From: Polyporus tsugae
Taxonomy: Eukaryota; Basidiomycota; Agaricomycetes; Polyporales; Polyporaceae
Assembly (NCBI GenBank): GCA_024305745.1
Contig: JAHRBS010000014.1
Coordinates: forward strand, 2,239,501 to 2,303,500
Direction: 5' to 3'
Length of the DNA: 64,000 nt
Shown: positions 32,837 to 43,839 of the stretch, piece by piece
How the letters are laid out: each line of letters starts with the position of its first letter
Numbering within the stretch: the first letter of the stretch is position 1
Program-made: the position numbers and the translations under genes
Notes under the pieces: generated by a model
What the model was told of the DNA's origin: nothing
Database searches by the model: none
Seen by the model: only the letters and a program-made list of their open reading frames with translations

Positions 32837-33954
32837 GGTTTGGTTACGTACATGTTCTGTATCCCACACAACACTCTCGTTTCCTTACAGTGTCAGCAGT
32901 ACAACACCAGTTACAACCAAGGAGAATATTACGACTCACAATTGGGTGCAGGGCAGGGACGAGAATGGGAGGAAGCTAGTATGGCGGTTGACTCACCGTG
33001 GGTCGCGTGGCCTTGCCTAATTGGGATGGAGGTACTCAACACCGGCGGCGGCAAATTTACTCGCTCTACACCTTGTCATTGCTAGCCAGCTCTATCCCTC
33101 AGGGGCTCCACTTCAAGTTCATTCAAATCCTACTGGCTGCAGCATACACATCTCCTTGTGCGGTGTCCTAGTGGATCTAGACAGGTGAGTTAACACAATG
33201 TCCTTCTGTTATCGCATATCAACTCTGTTTTGCGCTCAGGCGTGCTCCAGGTCAGGCGGCCAGTCGACTTAACTAGGCAACAGCTTGCTTGTTCTTACCA
33301 CATGCTATGTCGAGGGGCAGAGCTGCGAGTGCGACAGGATGGAGGTCTTCGGCTGCTTCAGATTCTGATCATCGACTAGAATCGCGCAGTGGAGGTGTTG
33401 CGTCAGGTCTCTCCGGCTTTGAATGTGAAGGCTTTTCCGGACCTCCGAGAAAGGTGCGTAGCGATTGCAGGATCTTGTGAACTCGTCTCATCAATAGTAC
33501 AGCAACCTATGCGAACACTGGCATGAAGATACCCGAGTGTTCGAGGCTGCTTGCGCATATCGAGAACTCAAAGCCACGGTGAGGAGCAGCACTGTAGGGC
33601 GACATTAAAGGTGGAATCCAAGGTCAGTGAGTTTGACGGCGTGTGCAAGAATCACAGCTAACCGAGCGCTAGACCTTTACCACAGCAGTCAGATGCATCA
33701 TGTCTCCCAACTCGAACGTGCTTCGCCGACATGCTCAGAACCACCCAACCTCCACCAGCCCCTGTCTCTCCTGAGACAACCTCCTCGGCGGGCTCTACTC
33801 GGCCGCTCCTGTGCATGGGGTAGCCTGGACCAGCCATCCTACGCTCCCAACGCCTCCTGTTCGAGCAGTCATGCGGCCCACTGCCCGGACCACAATTGCC
33901 TCTCCTACTGCTTCAACGATGCGTTTACCGCACAAGACTAGTACACTATAGTCA
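32837..33954. other. Interior of the Plavaka element, unrecognised coding-like pieces
   Basis: Coding-like stretches occur near 33300-33475 (LLQILIID, then a stop, then AVEVLRQVSPALN) and 33500-33580 (YSNLCEHWHEDTRVFEAACA). They could be one more captured fragment. I do not recognise the family. Confidence 0.4.
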
Positions 33955-34716
33955 TCCTCAAAGGCACCCCGCCCTTCTACCTCCAAGTCTCCATCCGCAA
34001 CCTAGCCGCGAGCGAAACACACCTGGAGACGATCGAGCTCTGGGACCCACACTGGTGCGTCCACGTCCCGGCCGATGCCTTCCGCTCAATCAGCCCACAC
34101 CAAGTCACCATCGAGTCCATGCGGGATGCGAGCCACTGCGAGCAGGTCGCGCCGGACCCGCTCTTCTGCCACGTGTGGGTCGACATCGCCGGGACGGCGA
34201 TGATCATCCCGTTCAGCCAACGCGAGAACTACTGTGTCGGCGATGCGATTCCGTTCCAACTTGAGGGCATGCCCCCGTGGACTATCGGGCACCGTATGAG
34301 CGGTGAGGCGCACATGCAGGAGGCGAAGCTCTCGCCGTAGTCCATGCTGCAGCTCGCGCCGGGCGAGTTCGCGATCATGTCCGTTGCGCACCAGCAGTGG
34401 ATGTGCGAGGCAGCGGTGACGAACCTCGGGTACGTGGTGCATTTGCTGCCGTCGGCTCAGGTCGGGCGCGGGAAGCGCATTGTGCAGGACATCTACGAGG
34501 GCGACCAGGCGGAGATTGTGTTCATGCTCATTGGCATTAGAAGGTGCGTGCCCCACGTCTATGCCTATGTATCTACTCAGGAAGGTAAAACTGTGTCTGA
34601 CGCAACCAACAGGAACCTGGACTGTCACATTGATCTCCGACAGATACTGCAGATATCCGCCTGCACAACAGGACAGTGGAGAGATGCAAGAGGGGTTGAA
34701 AGCCTCCATAGATACC
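33955..34716 (+). pseudogene. Fragment resembling the C-terminal region of nucleoporin Pom152
   Basis: The reading contains repeated units of the form GTPPFYLQVSIRN, IPFQLEGMPPWTIG and LAPGEFAIMSVAHQQWMCE, followed by VGRGKRIVQDIYEGDQAEIVF. After a disrupted stretch, GTWTVTLISDRYCRYPPAQQ follows near 34610-34670. The alternation of a PPF/PPW strand with a G-[EY]-x-[IVT]-x-S-V-x-[DHQ]-x-x-C strand matches Pom152-type Ig-like repeats, which line the nuclear pore membrane ring. It carries TAG at 34338 and a frame break near 34545, and most of the protein is absent. It lies inside the transposon, so capture is likely. Confidence 0.5.
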
Positions 34717-35084
34717 TCAAACTCAGAGCAATGGCAGAGTGGTATCGCGACATCAAGAGGAATGGAGTCCTCAAAAGAAGGCGCGTATGGTGCGACGTTC
34801 CGACTTGGAGGTCATTGAGATCAATGATGAACCTATCCCAACATCCCCCATCTTGCTGTCATTCCCCATAACCCAAACCCGCGTTGAGGACTACTCGTCT
34901 TCTTCACATCAGCCTCAACCTCCCACATTGCCTACCCCATACCCCCTCCCATGCCTCCTCTCGCTTCCACCAGCAAGGCCAGCACGCTGAAAGCAGAGCA
35001 CGCCGTGCTCGCTGCTGCTGCATCGCAAACACTGCTCGGCAAGCTTGGTGGTGTGTTCTGGGATGCGGCACTGTTGGCCCCCTC

Positions 35085-35216
35085 GGACTTCTGCACTCAC
35101 CGGCCATCATCTTCATCGACGATATCAACTGCGAGGCCGACTGTCACGTTGTCTCGCAGTTGCTCACCCTCCTTGACCATCTCAAGCCCAATCAATTGCT
35201 CATGCCATGGCCGTAA
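35085..35216 (+). pseudogene. AAA ATPase fragment (Walker B region)
   Basis: GLLHSPAIIFIDDINCEA and CHVVSQLLTLLDHLKPN match the Walker B and following helix of Cdc48/p97-type AAA domains (xxPAIIFIDEIDxxx...VVSQLLTLMDGLK). The catalytic Glu position reads Asp, the linker is shortened, and no Walker A or sensor region is seen. It appears to be a small captured or decayed exon. Confidence 0.55.
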
Positions 35217-36158
35217 CCGACCGTCTGGACTCTGGTCACCCTGGGCCCGGTCTCGACCTCAAAGCTCTGTACTGCAGTCTGCGACGACTCGGGGGACACA
35301 ATCAACATGGTTGTGAAGGCCATACAAGGTGTGCTGCAGGCAGCGCGAATGCAATGACAGATGATAAGCTAGGCGACCTCGGGGTCGTGCATCCACACAG
35401 AGCTCCGAGGACATGCGGTTTTTTGCGTAGGCAAACTCCGCTCATCATTGATGTCTATCACAGCCCTAATAACCATTGGCTCTAGGCTTCATTGTGTCCT
35501 GCCCTCCCTCCTGAGTGTGGTCCGATGACATGGCACGAGGTTCAAGGATTATCTGGTGCTGTGCTGCGGCTGAACATGTTAGGTACGTCTGTTTTACGAC
35601 GTTGACCATGGATTCTCTCATTAACGTGTTTTCCTCATGAACGTCGGAATTCCTTCACCACTCATTTGGACGGTTCGGAAAGCTTACAAATGTATTGGAT
35701 TTATCAACAGCTTTCCTTGGACGCATGGACTTCCATACGCATCACATGAGGCCGTGGTTGTTAGGCGCACTGGCGCAAGATGGGCACACTGACTGCTGAT
35801 TAGGTGCAGGTGAGTTTGCCGAATTGGGCTGCCTGCGCCGACGTAGTATGTGAAGATATTCCAACACTGACATACATTCTTTCATCCCTGGCATTACAGC
35901 ATACTGTAGCGTGTGACTGCGGAACAGAAATGCGGTATTCGCGAGTCCACATATGTAAAAGATGCCCGCCATGCGGCACCACGCTTAACACACACTGGAG
36001 TCTTTCCCAGCCGCCAGCACTTGACTTCCTCCATCTGCGCTGCCCCCCACGCGATCACTCTAGCCTTGAACGTGTCCATTCGCGAGCTCGATTATATTGT
36101 ATAAAGCCTTCAACTAAGTACCTCCCATCCCCCGACCTTCTCCACACCTATCCAGCGC
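35217..36158. other. Interior of the Plavaka element, nothing recognised
   Basis: Short frames on both strands show no family resemblance. The interval probably includes the promoter of the second element gene. Confidence 0.4.
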
Positions 36159-36325
36159 ATGACCACATCGAGTCCAAGTCATTCCCTTCCTCGTAAGTGC
36201 ATTTTGCACCCCGGAATTGCAGTAAGCTGGTTCTAATATCATGATATTTATAGGCAGAATGTACGGTGCTCGCCACACTCATGGTGGGACGGGAGAGCAC
36301 ATCAATATTCACTTACCGACCGAAG

Positions 36326-36376
<51 letters not shown>

Positions 36377-38669
36377 CCACCACTGGCGCCAACGTCCACA
36401 TCAGGGCCTTAGCAGCTCCTCAGCTGCGATTGCCTCCACTCCCTGCGAACGCCACGATGGAGGATGTCTTACAAGTAAGTGTCTGTTGTCAGGGATACAT
36501 GCGCTACGCCACAACCCAACTGATATTATACAGGCCTATAGGGAATGTCAGCTGAAAGTCCAGGCTCAGTCCAAGGAGTTGGTGGAATGCCGTGCCGCAC
36601 AGGCCATGCCTTCGAAAGCTGCCCAGGAGGTCAACACAAATGACAGGCGCGGTAAGGCGAGTAACCTGCCCCCCCCTTGCAAGTTAGCAACTCTAGAAGA
36701 TCAGGTCGGGCAGCTCGGTCACGAGTACGCTATACTCATCTGTCTCTGGCCACCAGCGAAGTCCTGGTCCTCGGTTACTCGCCAATGCCCCAACATCGAC
36801 CTGTACAATGCAGCTCAATGGTATCCCGGTTTCGCTGATGGCACCGTGCACGTTCATAGCCTTCGTGGTCCAGAGGCACTGGCAGATCCGGCATTGCAAA
36901 AGGCGATCATCGTGGAGCTGCACGACTTCGCTGGTGAGCTTGCGGTTCATCTCGCAAATAAATGGGTGCAAAATAAGGTATGTTTTCCTGGAGCCCTCGT
37001 CTACACGGTGACACTAAGTTTGAACCTAGTTCTCGAAGGCAGTCAACGTCCGCAAGGGTCACATGATGGATGCTCTGAGGGCAAAGTGTCTCGAAATCTT
37101 CGCTGGTCTCCCTGACATCGACTCCGCCATACTCACTTCCAACAATCTCGCACTTATTCGCGATGATCCCGCCATCAAGCGGTGGGTCAGTGCATCTGGT
37201 CATGCCAAGAAGTGGCCGGATATCTTCTATCATCCAGACAAGGTTGGCGACATCAAGTACCTCTTTCGTGTTCCCTGGCTTCCGAAGGTAATATCTTTCG
37301 AATAGATCATTAATTGCTAGTTGCTCTGCTGACACGCTGTTCACCTATGGCAGGCCATGAAGCTCATGTGTCAAGGTCGTAAATCTCTAACCATGGGGCA
37401 CCATCCCTGCACCAACGTCAGCGCGGTGAAGTGGGGAATGAATGAAGTGATGTATGGGTTCATTGCAGGAGCAGCAGTCGGAGTACGTCCACAGCACTTT
37501 CCTTACAGTGCTTGTTCATAATTTCTTCCTTGTAGATGCTTCACCTTCTTTCTGGCGATGCCTCATTTGAGGTCAAGCCCAGGCTGTCAGGTATAGTTTA
37601 TCTGGATGTACATGCGCAGATCATCGAGCACCTCATCAAGACCCGCGACAGGCGCCAGACCATCAACCTGTTCGACTGGCTGCACGCAACGGTCTTTGGC
37701 CTCCTCAGCCCTGACACTAGCCAAATTCCCCAAGAGGTTGCCGAGGAGGTCAAAGTGGAGGACTATGATAGGTTAGATGAATCTGATACAGACGAGGAGT
37801 CCGACTTGCACAATGCCCGTGTCGTGGAGCCGGAATCATCTCCGTCCCCAACCTCCGGCACACGTCTGTCCGTAGGACCAGGCACACCATTCGGGTCAGT
37901 GTCTCAGGCTACAGGCATCGCGCCTCCTGTCCCGAGGTCGACGATGTACATGCACTTACCCTCCCATTCTAACCTACCCCACGGTCCCTCCGTTGCAGCG
38001 CCGCCTTCGGCTTCATCCGCACTTTCCTACGCATCTGCACCATTGGGTCCAAGCTTGTCGTCATCGTCTCCGCAGGCTGGATTGTCCGCACCTCTACCTC
38101 CCCTCTCCTACATGCACCAACCCCAACGAGCGGGCGAATACGCACCTGTCTCGCTCTCAGGAGCACCGTCTGACACATTCTTCACCAGCACCGCCAGTAA
38201 TGGCTACATCGTTGGTGCTGCCTCTTCCTATCATGATACTTACGCTGCTGTTCCTGCGCCTGTCGCACCCACTGTCGGTGTGCCTGTCGCGCCCGTGCCC
38301 GCTGTTCGCGTACCTATCACACCCACACCCGCTGCCCATCGGTCTGCTGCGCACACTGTACCGCCTCCAGTCCCCACGCCTGTCACGCCAGCTGTCAACC
38401 ATACTGCTATCAATCACACACCGGTGCCTTCTGATCCTCACGCAAGATATTCGACCTCTTCGCACCTCCCTCAGCCTCGCACAATGTCTCTCACCCCTCT
38501 GCTTGTCGACGTCACAGGCGTGGATCGAATCGAGGAGCTGTCTGAGGCAGCTTCTCATCTCAATGTTGGCCCCGCGAAGCGCAAGGGAAGTCGAACCAAG
38601 GAACGTTTGAACCCTGCTCCCACCGCTCCCAGTCGTTACATCACCCGGGCACGCCATGGGCAAAGCTGA
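36159..38669 (+). CDS. Second gene of the Plavaka element, DUF6698-like protein
   Basis: The gene has about six exons: ATG 36159, donors near 36196, 36475, 36979, 37289 and 37482, and stop 38669. The ~740-residue product has 16 consecutive Asn near residue 40. A middle domain contains KWPDIFYHPDKVGDIKYLFR, AVKWGMNEVMYGFIAGAAVG and YLDVHAQIIEHLIKTRDRR, and the C-terminal ~250 residues are Pro/Ser/Ala-rich. The middle part resembles, from memory, a fungal family called DUF6698. No lesion was seen. Lying inside the same terminal repeats as the transposase, it could play the part of TnpA in plant CACTA elements, which binds subterminal repeats. That role is inference. Confidence 0.6.
36328..36375 (+). 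repeat. (AAC)16 microsatellite coding poly-Asn
   Basis: Sixteen perfect AAC triplets in the reading frame of the second element gene. Such a perfect run is expected to be length-polymorphic. Confidence 0.95.
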
Positions 38670-38854
38670 TCCTTGAGCATCTCATGCTCAATTTGGATGG
38701 TGTTTGTTTGCTATCTCGCCTTCTCTTACATACATGCATTAGTTTCCTCTGTAACACCTGTCCTCCTGGCCTAGGAGTGACGAATAGAAGTGTTTCTCTG
38801 CCAATCCGACGCCCGGAAGTATGGCATATAACGATTTACGTTTCTTATGTAGGA

Positions 38855-38930
38855 AAGACTGGTGGCCTAGTGGTTTTGGCGCCTGATTGCAATCGCAGGG
38901 CGTGGGTTCGAATTCTGCTGATCCCAATCA
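38855..38930 (+). other. tRNA-like sequence with A and B boxes (SINE head or tRNA pseudogene)
   Basis: TGGCCTAGTGG (38863-38873) matches a pol III A box, and GGTTCGAATTC (38905-38915) matches a B box at normal tRNA spacing. The anticodon-arm region has TTGCAAT, but the T and acceptor stems do not pair well. It is not a working tRNA. Confidence 0.5.
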
Positions 38931-38939
38931 TTGTAGTTT

Positions 38940-39170
38940 AATAGCGAAACAATAGCATATATTAGGAAGTTTAATAAGTACAGTAACCCTCTAGTTGTTA
39001 GACAGCAAGTAAGTAAGTACATACAACAAGTGCACGGTAAGTAGGGTATATACGGTATACAAAGTCAGTAAGTCCAATATAATAGAAGGCCTGTAAGTAC
39101 AACAGTAAAGACGACGGGCAAGGAATCCAAGCGCTTTACTTTTGCTTCCAATATCTTCGGACGGTCGCGA
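38940..39170. other. AT-rich low-complexity tail
   Basis: This stretch has repeated AAGTA/GTAAGTA motifs. It contrasts in composition with both the gene to its left and the GC-rich subterminal repeats to its right. Confidence 0.5.
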
Positions 39171-39174
39171 TATC

Positions 39175-39390
39175 AACCGGATGCGCCCAGAGCATCCCGT
39201 TGCCGACAATCTATCCGGGCGAAGCGGACTAATCTGGATGCTGCATGGCTCTCCTGACCTCTTCTAGATGCCGTCCTGATGCTGGAGCCGTCGCATCCCG
39301 ATGGAAACGGGATGCGTTTGTGCGACGTCAGGATGCATCCCGGATGGCGGTCCGGCATCCGACCATCCCGATGCATCCCGATGCATCCTG
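39175..39390. repeat. Right subterminal GGATGC/GCATCC repeats
   Basis: At least ten copies in both orientations lie between 39179 and 39390, including tandem CCCGATGCAT units next to the terminus. Confidence 0.65.
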
Positions 39391-39413
39391 AGGCGTTTAG
39401 GAAATTTCCGACA
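39382..39413 (-). repeat. Right terminal inverted repeat of the Plavaka element
   Basis: GGAAATTTCCGACA is the exact complement of the left end. The flank continues TGCGATT. Confidence 0.75.
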
Positions 39414-39820
39414 TGCGATTGACAGACCGCCGCCCCGCCGCTGACACTGCTCCAGCAGCCACAGAGTACACGAGGTCGTCGCTATCTGGAGTGCTCGAAA
39501 CTGTTAGGTGTAGAATGGAAGAGAAAGCGAGGGGCAGAAGGAAACCAGCAAAGGAGGCCTGCGCCCAAGCCTCCAAGTCTGAGCCGGAGGCCGGAGGGCG
39601 GCCCGTCAGCATGACATAATACCTCTGACACTAACAGGCGCCAGTCGCAGACCCGGCGCTTGGATAGTTGGTTCAATCCAATCCATCCCTCTCTCGATGG
39701 ACGAGGTCGCGCAGTGCGACCACATCTGCATCCCCAGCTCCACTTTTCTCTCCGAGCGGTACAAGATGTCGTTCAATGGACCTTGCTTGTCGACACGCTC
39801 CCTGCAGCCATCTCGACGCC

Positions 39821-40380
39821 ATGGCTCTCATCCTTAACTGGTTGTCGATCCTCTGCGCCATCCTCCTCGCAACCTCTGCCAACGCTGCATTCTCTAGGGT
39901 ATCCTCGCTCATGTCTACCCCTAGTTTTCTGGCTCTCACTTCCGAGTCAAGCAGCGCGTCCGTTCAACCGGAAATGAGTGCTGCCTCGTCCGTTCCATCT
40001 TTCATTTCTGCCGTATCGTCGGCTGCCGCCAACGCGACTTCTACCCTGTCTCTTGCTTCTGAACTACTGGGATCTCGCGGGAGCCGCGGGCACCGTGCTT
40101 GGCCAGGACGTCGTGCTTGTGTTCGCCAACGCCGACTCGGGCGAGGGCTCCATCATCTTGGGGGACAGCAGCCCGGAGTCGCAGGACATTATCCTCGTGG
40201 ATGGCACCGCGGGTAACCGCACGAACCTGACGTTCTGGGGCAACGCGGACATCCTCATCAACGCCGTCGCCGCGGGAAACCCCAACACGGTCCTCGTCGT
40301 GCACTCGGTCGGGTCAGCCATTATCGAGCCATGGATCGAGAACCCGAACGTCACCGCCGTACTATGGGCGGGCCCATGTA
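39821..40380 (+). pseudogene. GH3 beta-glucosidase relic, with a possible signal-peptide exon before it
   Basis: From 40100 to 40376 the reading VLGQDVVLVFANADSGEG, TNLTFWGNADILINAVAA, NPNTVLVVHSVGSAIIEPW and NPNVTAVLWAG matches the C-terminal domain of fungal GH3 beta-glucosidases, which cut cellobiose to glucose outside the cell. It stops after WAG instead of continuing with the expected GLPGQE. The catalytic N-terminal domain is absent. An ATG at 39821 begins a signal-peptide-like segment (MALILNWLSILCAILLATSA) and a Ser/Ala/Thr-rich stretch in another frame; whether it belonged to the same gene is unclear. Confidence 0.65.
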
Positions 40381-40483
40381 GAAAGAAAGGGTCACAACTC
40401 TGAAAGCACACGCATGAGCCATGCAGCAGGCGACGAGGATGATTTCAATACTCTACCATAGGATACAATGCAAGCTCTTCTCA

Positions 40484-41604
40484 TCATCCGCCCGTTAAAG
40501 CCCCAGGACTCTTCCAGCCCTCGACGGTGACCCCAAAGGTCTCCGGAAGCGCGTCCCAGATCCTCCTACGGTCCACTGCCCAAGTCCTCCGCATCAGAAC
40601 CTTGATGCATCCCTCGCACACGCCATGCGCCCTCGCCGACTCCGCCAACTGTTTCATCCAGCCATGAAACACATCAAACCCCACCATTCGCTCCTGCAGC
40701 TCACTGCGACACTGGAGGTCGTGTTTTACCAAGCCTTTCATCCACGCGCAAATCATACGATCGGGGCACCCCGGAATCTGATCCGGGTCGTGGACGGAAT
40801 GGGTGGCTGAGTAGTAGAACGAGGCATGAAGCTCAAGGAGAGGTGCGCGTGCGTCGGAGCACCGCTTGAGGTCTGCGGGCGTAAGGTGCTCGACGGTGCC
40901 GTCTGCACGCTTCCAGCCAGCAAGGAGCGCATCGTCGTCGAGGTAGCAGCACTTGTAGAGTGCGAGGGGCAGCATGTGCGGTGTGTTGGTCAGGTGAGCG
41001 AGGTTGACCGCCCCGATGGCGTGGACGGGTTCGACGGAGATTTCAGTGTCGGGGAGACCTGAGAAGGCGACGAAGTTGCTTGTGAAATGGTACCGCTGCA
41101 GAGAGCGGAGGGCGTGGTTCTGCACGGACTCGATGTGGTATTTGTCAGCGAGGCGGATGACGGCGAACACCTCGTCAAAGGAGCGCGGTTGATCCGCCTT
41201 GGACATATGATACCTAGATAGAAGTCAGATGTAGCTACGGTATGCAGGTCAGCGAGTGATTGGATGACGTACTGTATCGGGGACGTTGGTAGAAGAACAC
41301 CGAGTAGGTGTGCCAGATCTTGAGGAGAGTCGGTGAGTTGCACAACGGGACATCCGTCAAGGATCTCGTCATAGCTGGAGCTTGAGGCCGCAAGCATGTC
41401 GGAAAATATGGTTGATTGTGAAGCAAGGAGGCCACGATAGATGCGGAAGCCAGTCTGCCGAGCTACGAGGATGATGGTGCCATCGTTGAACCAGAAATCC
41501 GGATGGCGGTTGAGGGTGTGTGTTGAGGTATGCAGGTACGACAACTCATCTTGTGGGAGTGCTTTAGGCTTTTCCGGAGGAGTACTCGCATTGTCAACGG
41601 ACAT
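40484..41604 (-). CDS. BTB/POZ-domain protein, intact (copy 8)
   Basis: The ATG is at 41604, exon 1 is 41604-41273, a 59-bp intron has GT..AG ends, and exon 2 is 41213-40484. The junction joins ..TSPIQ to YHMSKAD in phase. Of about 353 residues, ~35-115 are the BTB domain (FWFNDGTIILVARQTGFRIY, DLAHLLGVLLPTSP). The middle has VIRLADKYHIESVQNHAL and the C-terminal part CEGCIKVLMRRTWAVDRRRI then FGVTVEGW. No stop or frameshift was seen, so this is the best candidate for a working member of the array. BTB domains mediate dimerisation or Cullin-3 binding; the partner is unknown here. A GCGTCACG block lies upstream near 41720-41730. Confidence 0.85.
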
Positions 41605-41889
41605 GGTGGTGGCAGGAGACAAGCTCACTGTCGAACCCAGACGGTCGAACCGTTGCCACACCGTTGACACGCGGCGTCACACTACGTCATGGATGAATCG
41701 CAAACATCGTGACGCTAACACGGCGCGTGGGACGGCTGTACGCCCAGCGGGATGCAAGAGGCTCTATGGCTGCGTTGTGGAGCTGGTCAGGCTGCAACGA
41801 AAGCTCTTCAAGATATCTTCTATTGCGCGCGAATCATCATACATCATCATGCCAACGAGCCCACGAGCGGCTTGGCTTCAACTTCGCCC

Positions 41890-42140
41890 TCAGCACTTGC
41901 ACCAAACGTAGGCCGGAACGCGGCGTCCCACCTGACCTTCGACTGTGACAACGAGAAATCCCAGGAAGCTCCCATGCCTCGTCAATGCGCGCAAAGAGGT
42001 CCGCCGACGTGAGGTACTCGCAGCTCCATAAAGCCGTCCTCGCGCATCCATTTGTCGCCAATCGAGGAGCGCGCCACCGGGGCGCCAGCTCCCATAGTAC
42101 AAGAGACAATGCAGGGCGTGTTTGTGAGCATCACGAGAAT
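41890..42140 (-). pseudogene. BTB/POZ relic, shortened (copy 11)
   Basis: The reading LTNTPCIVSC..., then DKWMREDGFMEL and, in another frame, VVTVEGQ matches the family's LTDTPxMLPLALY, DGWxREDGTxEYL and FGVTVEGW in the right order, but with large internal deletions. Confidence 0.55.
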
Positions 42141-42550
42141 TATTAGATCTCCCGAAGGCGCACATTGGCTGGAGGGGAAATGCGCTTTGGAGGGCCGCCA
42201 CAGCGGAGCTCGAGGCAGAGCGGTGCCGGTGCTGGCGCGAGACGACGAAGGCACGGTCTTAAATCCGCCGAACGTGGTGTGTGTCGGGCGGGGCGGAGAT
42301 CTCAAAGGAATGACACGTTGTTTGGAGATGGGAGCGGCAAACACCTCGCTGCTCAGGAACGCGAAGTCGCTCTGCCAGTGCGTCACTGAACCGCGACAGA
42401 TTCCAGGGGAAGGGCTTGGAGAAGGTGGGTGGGATCGTGAGGTGAGTCGGCCAGACTGAGGACCGTCGAAAGAATTAAAGAAGCTGGCTGAGATAAAGGG
42501 AACGGGAGGACATGGAACACAGCGCACCGTGCGACACCCCTCGCAGACAG
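42141..42550. other. Spacer between BTB copies
   Basis: No supported gene. It may hold remnants of the 5' part of the relic at 41890-42140. Confidence 0.4.
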
Positions 42551-43685
42551 TTATGCAGCATTTCCTGAACCTTCCCCGGCATCAGGCTTGCCCCACCCCT
42601 CGATGGCGATCCTCCGAATCCGCGACAGTACGTCCCAGATCCGCCTGCGCTCCGCATGTCCCGCTCGAGCAGTACCTGCATGCACCCATCGCACATGCCT
42701 CCGAGATTCCCTATCGAACGGGACCATTCCCAGAGCGCGTGCAGCGTGGATCCCCACCATCTCCTCCTTGTGCATAGCGTTTCGCGCGATATCGGCGACC
42801 ACATGGGGCACAGCGCCCGCGATCCGTGCACCTTTCCTGGAGGACCATGGAGAAGAGGCGCGAGACGAGGAGGAATTCTTAGCGGCTGAGCGCGATGCGC
42901 GCGTCGAAGCAGCGCTTGACGACAGGTACTCGACAGTACCGTCTTCGGGCGTCCAGCCGTCGAGGAGCTTACTGCCAAGGTGGCAGCACCTGTAGAGGAC
43001 CAGAGGGAGCATGAGGGGCGTGTCGGTGAGGCGGGCAAGGTTACGGCGCCGATGTAGTGGACGCTCTCCATCGAGATCTGCGGGTTCGGAGGGCCAAAGT
43101 GGACGTTGAAGTCGCTCGTAACACACAGGATTCTTGCAGAGCACGGATCTCTTGATTGTGGATGGACTGGATGTGATATTTGTGCGCAAGGCGGGCCACA
43201 GCGAAAACGTCGTCAAAGGAGTGAACGACTTCAGGATCGGCAGTACGGTAGCTGGATAAGGCGTTAACGTGGAAGAAAATGAGCCGTCTGGATCGAGAGA
43301 TGGAATCGATGAAACGCGGACCATGTGGGGGATGTGGGTAAGAATATGCGGAGTAGGTGTGCCAGGTCATGGTGAGAGTCGGTCAGGTGTATGACCGGAC
43401 ACCCGTCGAAAGTCTCGTCGGCTTCGGAGCTGGCGCAAGCAAACATGTCCGCGAAGACGGTGGATTGTGCTGCAAGGAGGCCGCGGTAGATCTGGAAGCC
43501 AGTGTGTTGAGCAACGAGAAGATGTCGCCATCGTCGAACCAGAACTCCAGCCGGTGGCGCTCAAGATCGCTCAGTGAGAGGGAAGATGGTGAGGCATGCA
43601 GAGACGAGCCGTCTTGTTCAGGAGAGTGTCTTGCACCGTTTGAAGCTGAGGCCTGAGGACGGGTGCTCGCGTCGTCGGTGGACAT
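42551..43685 (-). pseudogene. BTB/POZ gene with several frameshifts (copy 9)
   Basis: The ATG at 43685 and EFWFDDGDIF start normally, but the frame shifts near 43520 and the BTB core continues in another frame (MFACASSEADETFDGC, HHDLAHLLRIFLPTSP). Exon 2 has VFAVARLAHKYHIQSIHNQ near 43180, a shift near 43130, then LARLTDTPLMLPLVLYRC near 43000 in a different frame from its upstream part. The C-terminal region RRRIWDVLSRIRRIAIEGW is kept to 42551. At least three frameshifts. It is most similar to copy 4. Confidence 0.75.
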
Positions 43686-43839
43686 GCCGATTGCCAGTGG
43701 TGGTGGTCAGGGATCAAGCTTATTTCACCCGTTTCGGCTCGTCAGATTCAGATGTTACCGTTGACGCGTGACATCGCAATCACCGTGACACTATGACGTC
43801 GGACCCGGACTCGGCCCACATCGAACTTGTGCACCAGGC

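Larger units (their letters stand above)
28840..39413 (+). mobile_element. Plavaka/CACTA-like DNA transposon with host gene fragments
   Basis: The element is 10,574 bp. Its ends are inverted repeats TGTCGGAAATTTCC (28840-28853 and complement 39400-39413), extending to ~26 of 32 matching positions and ending in GGATGCA. Both ends then carry clusters of GGATGC/GCATCC subterminal repeats, as in CACTA-type elements. The flanking dinucleotide is TG on both sides, a possible 2-bp target duplication. Inside are an apparently intact Plavaka-type transposase (29.2-32.8 kb), fragments resembling Pom152 and an AAA ATPase, and a second multi-exon gene (36.2-38.7 kb). Confidence 0.8.

Noticed and set aside
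38855..38930. Functional tRNA-Cys gene
   Set aside because: The A and B boxes and a GCA-like loop are present, but the acceptor and T stems do not form.
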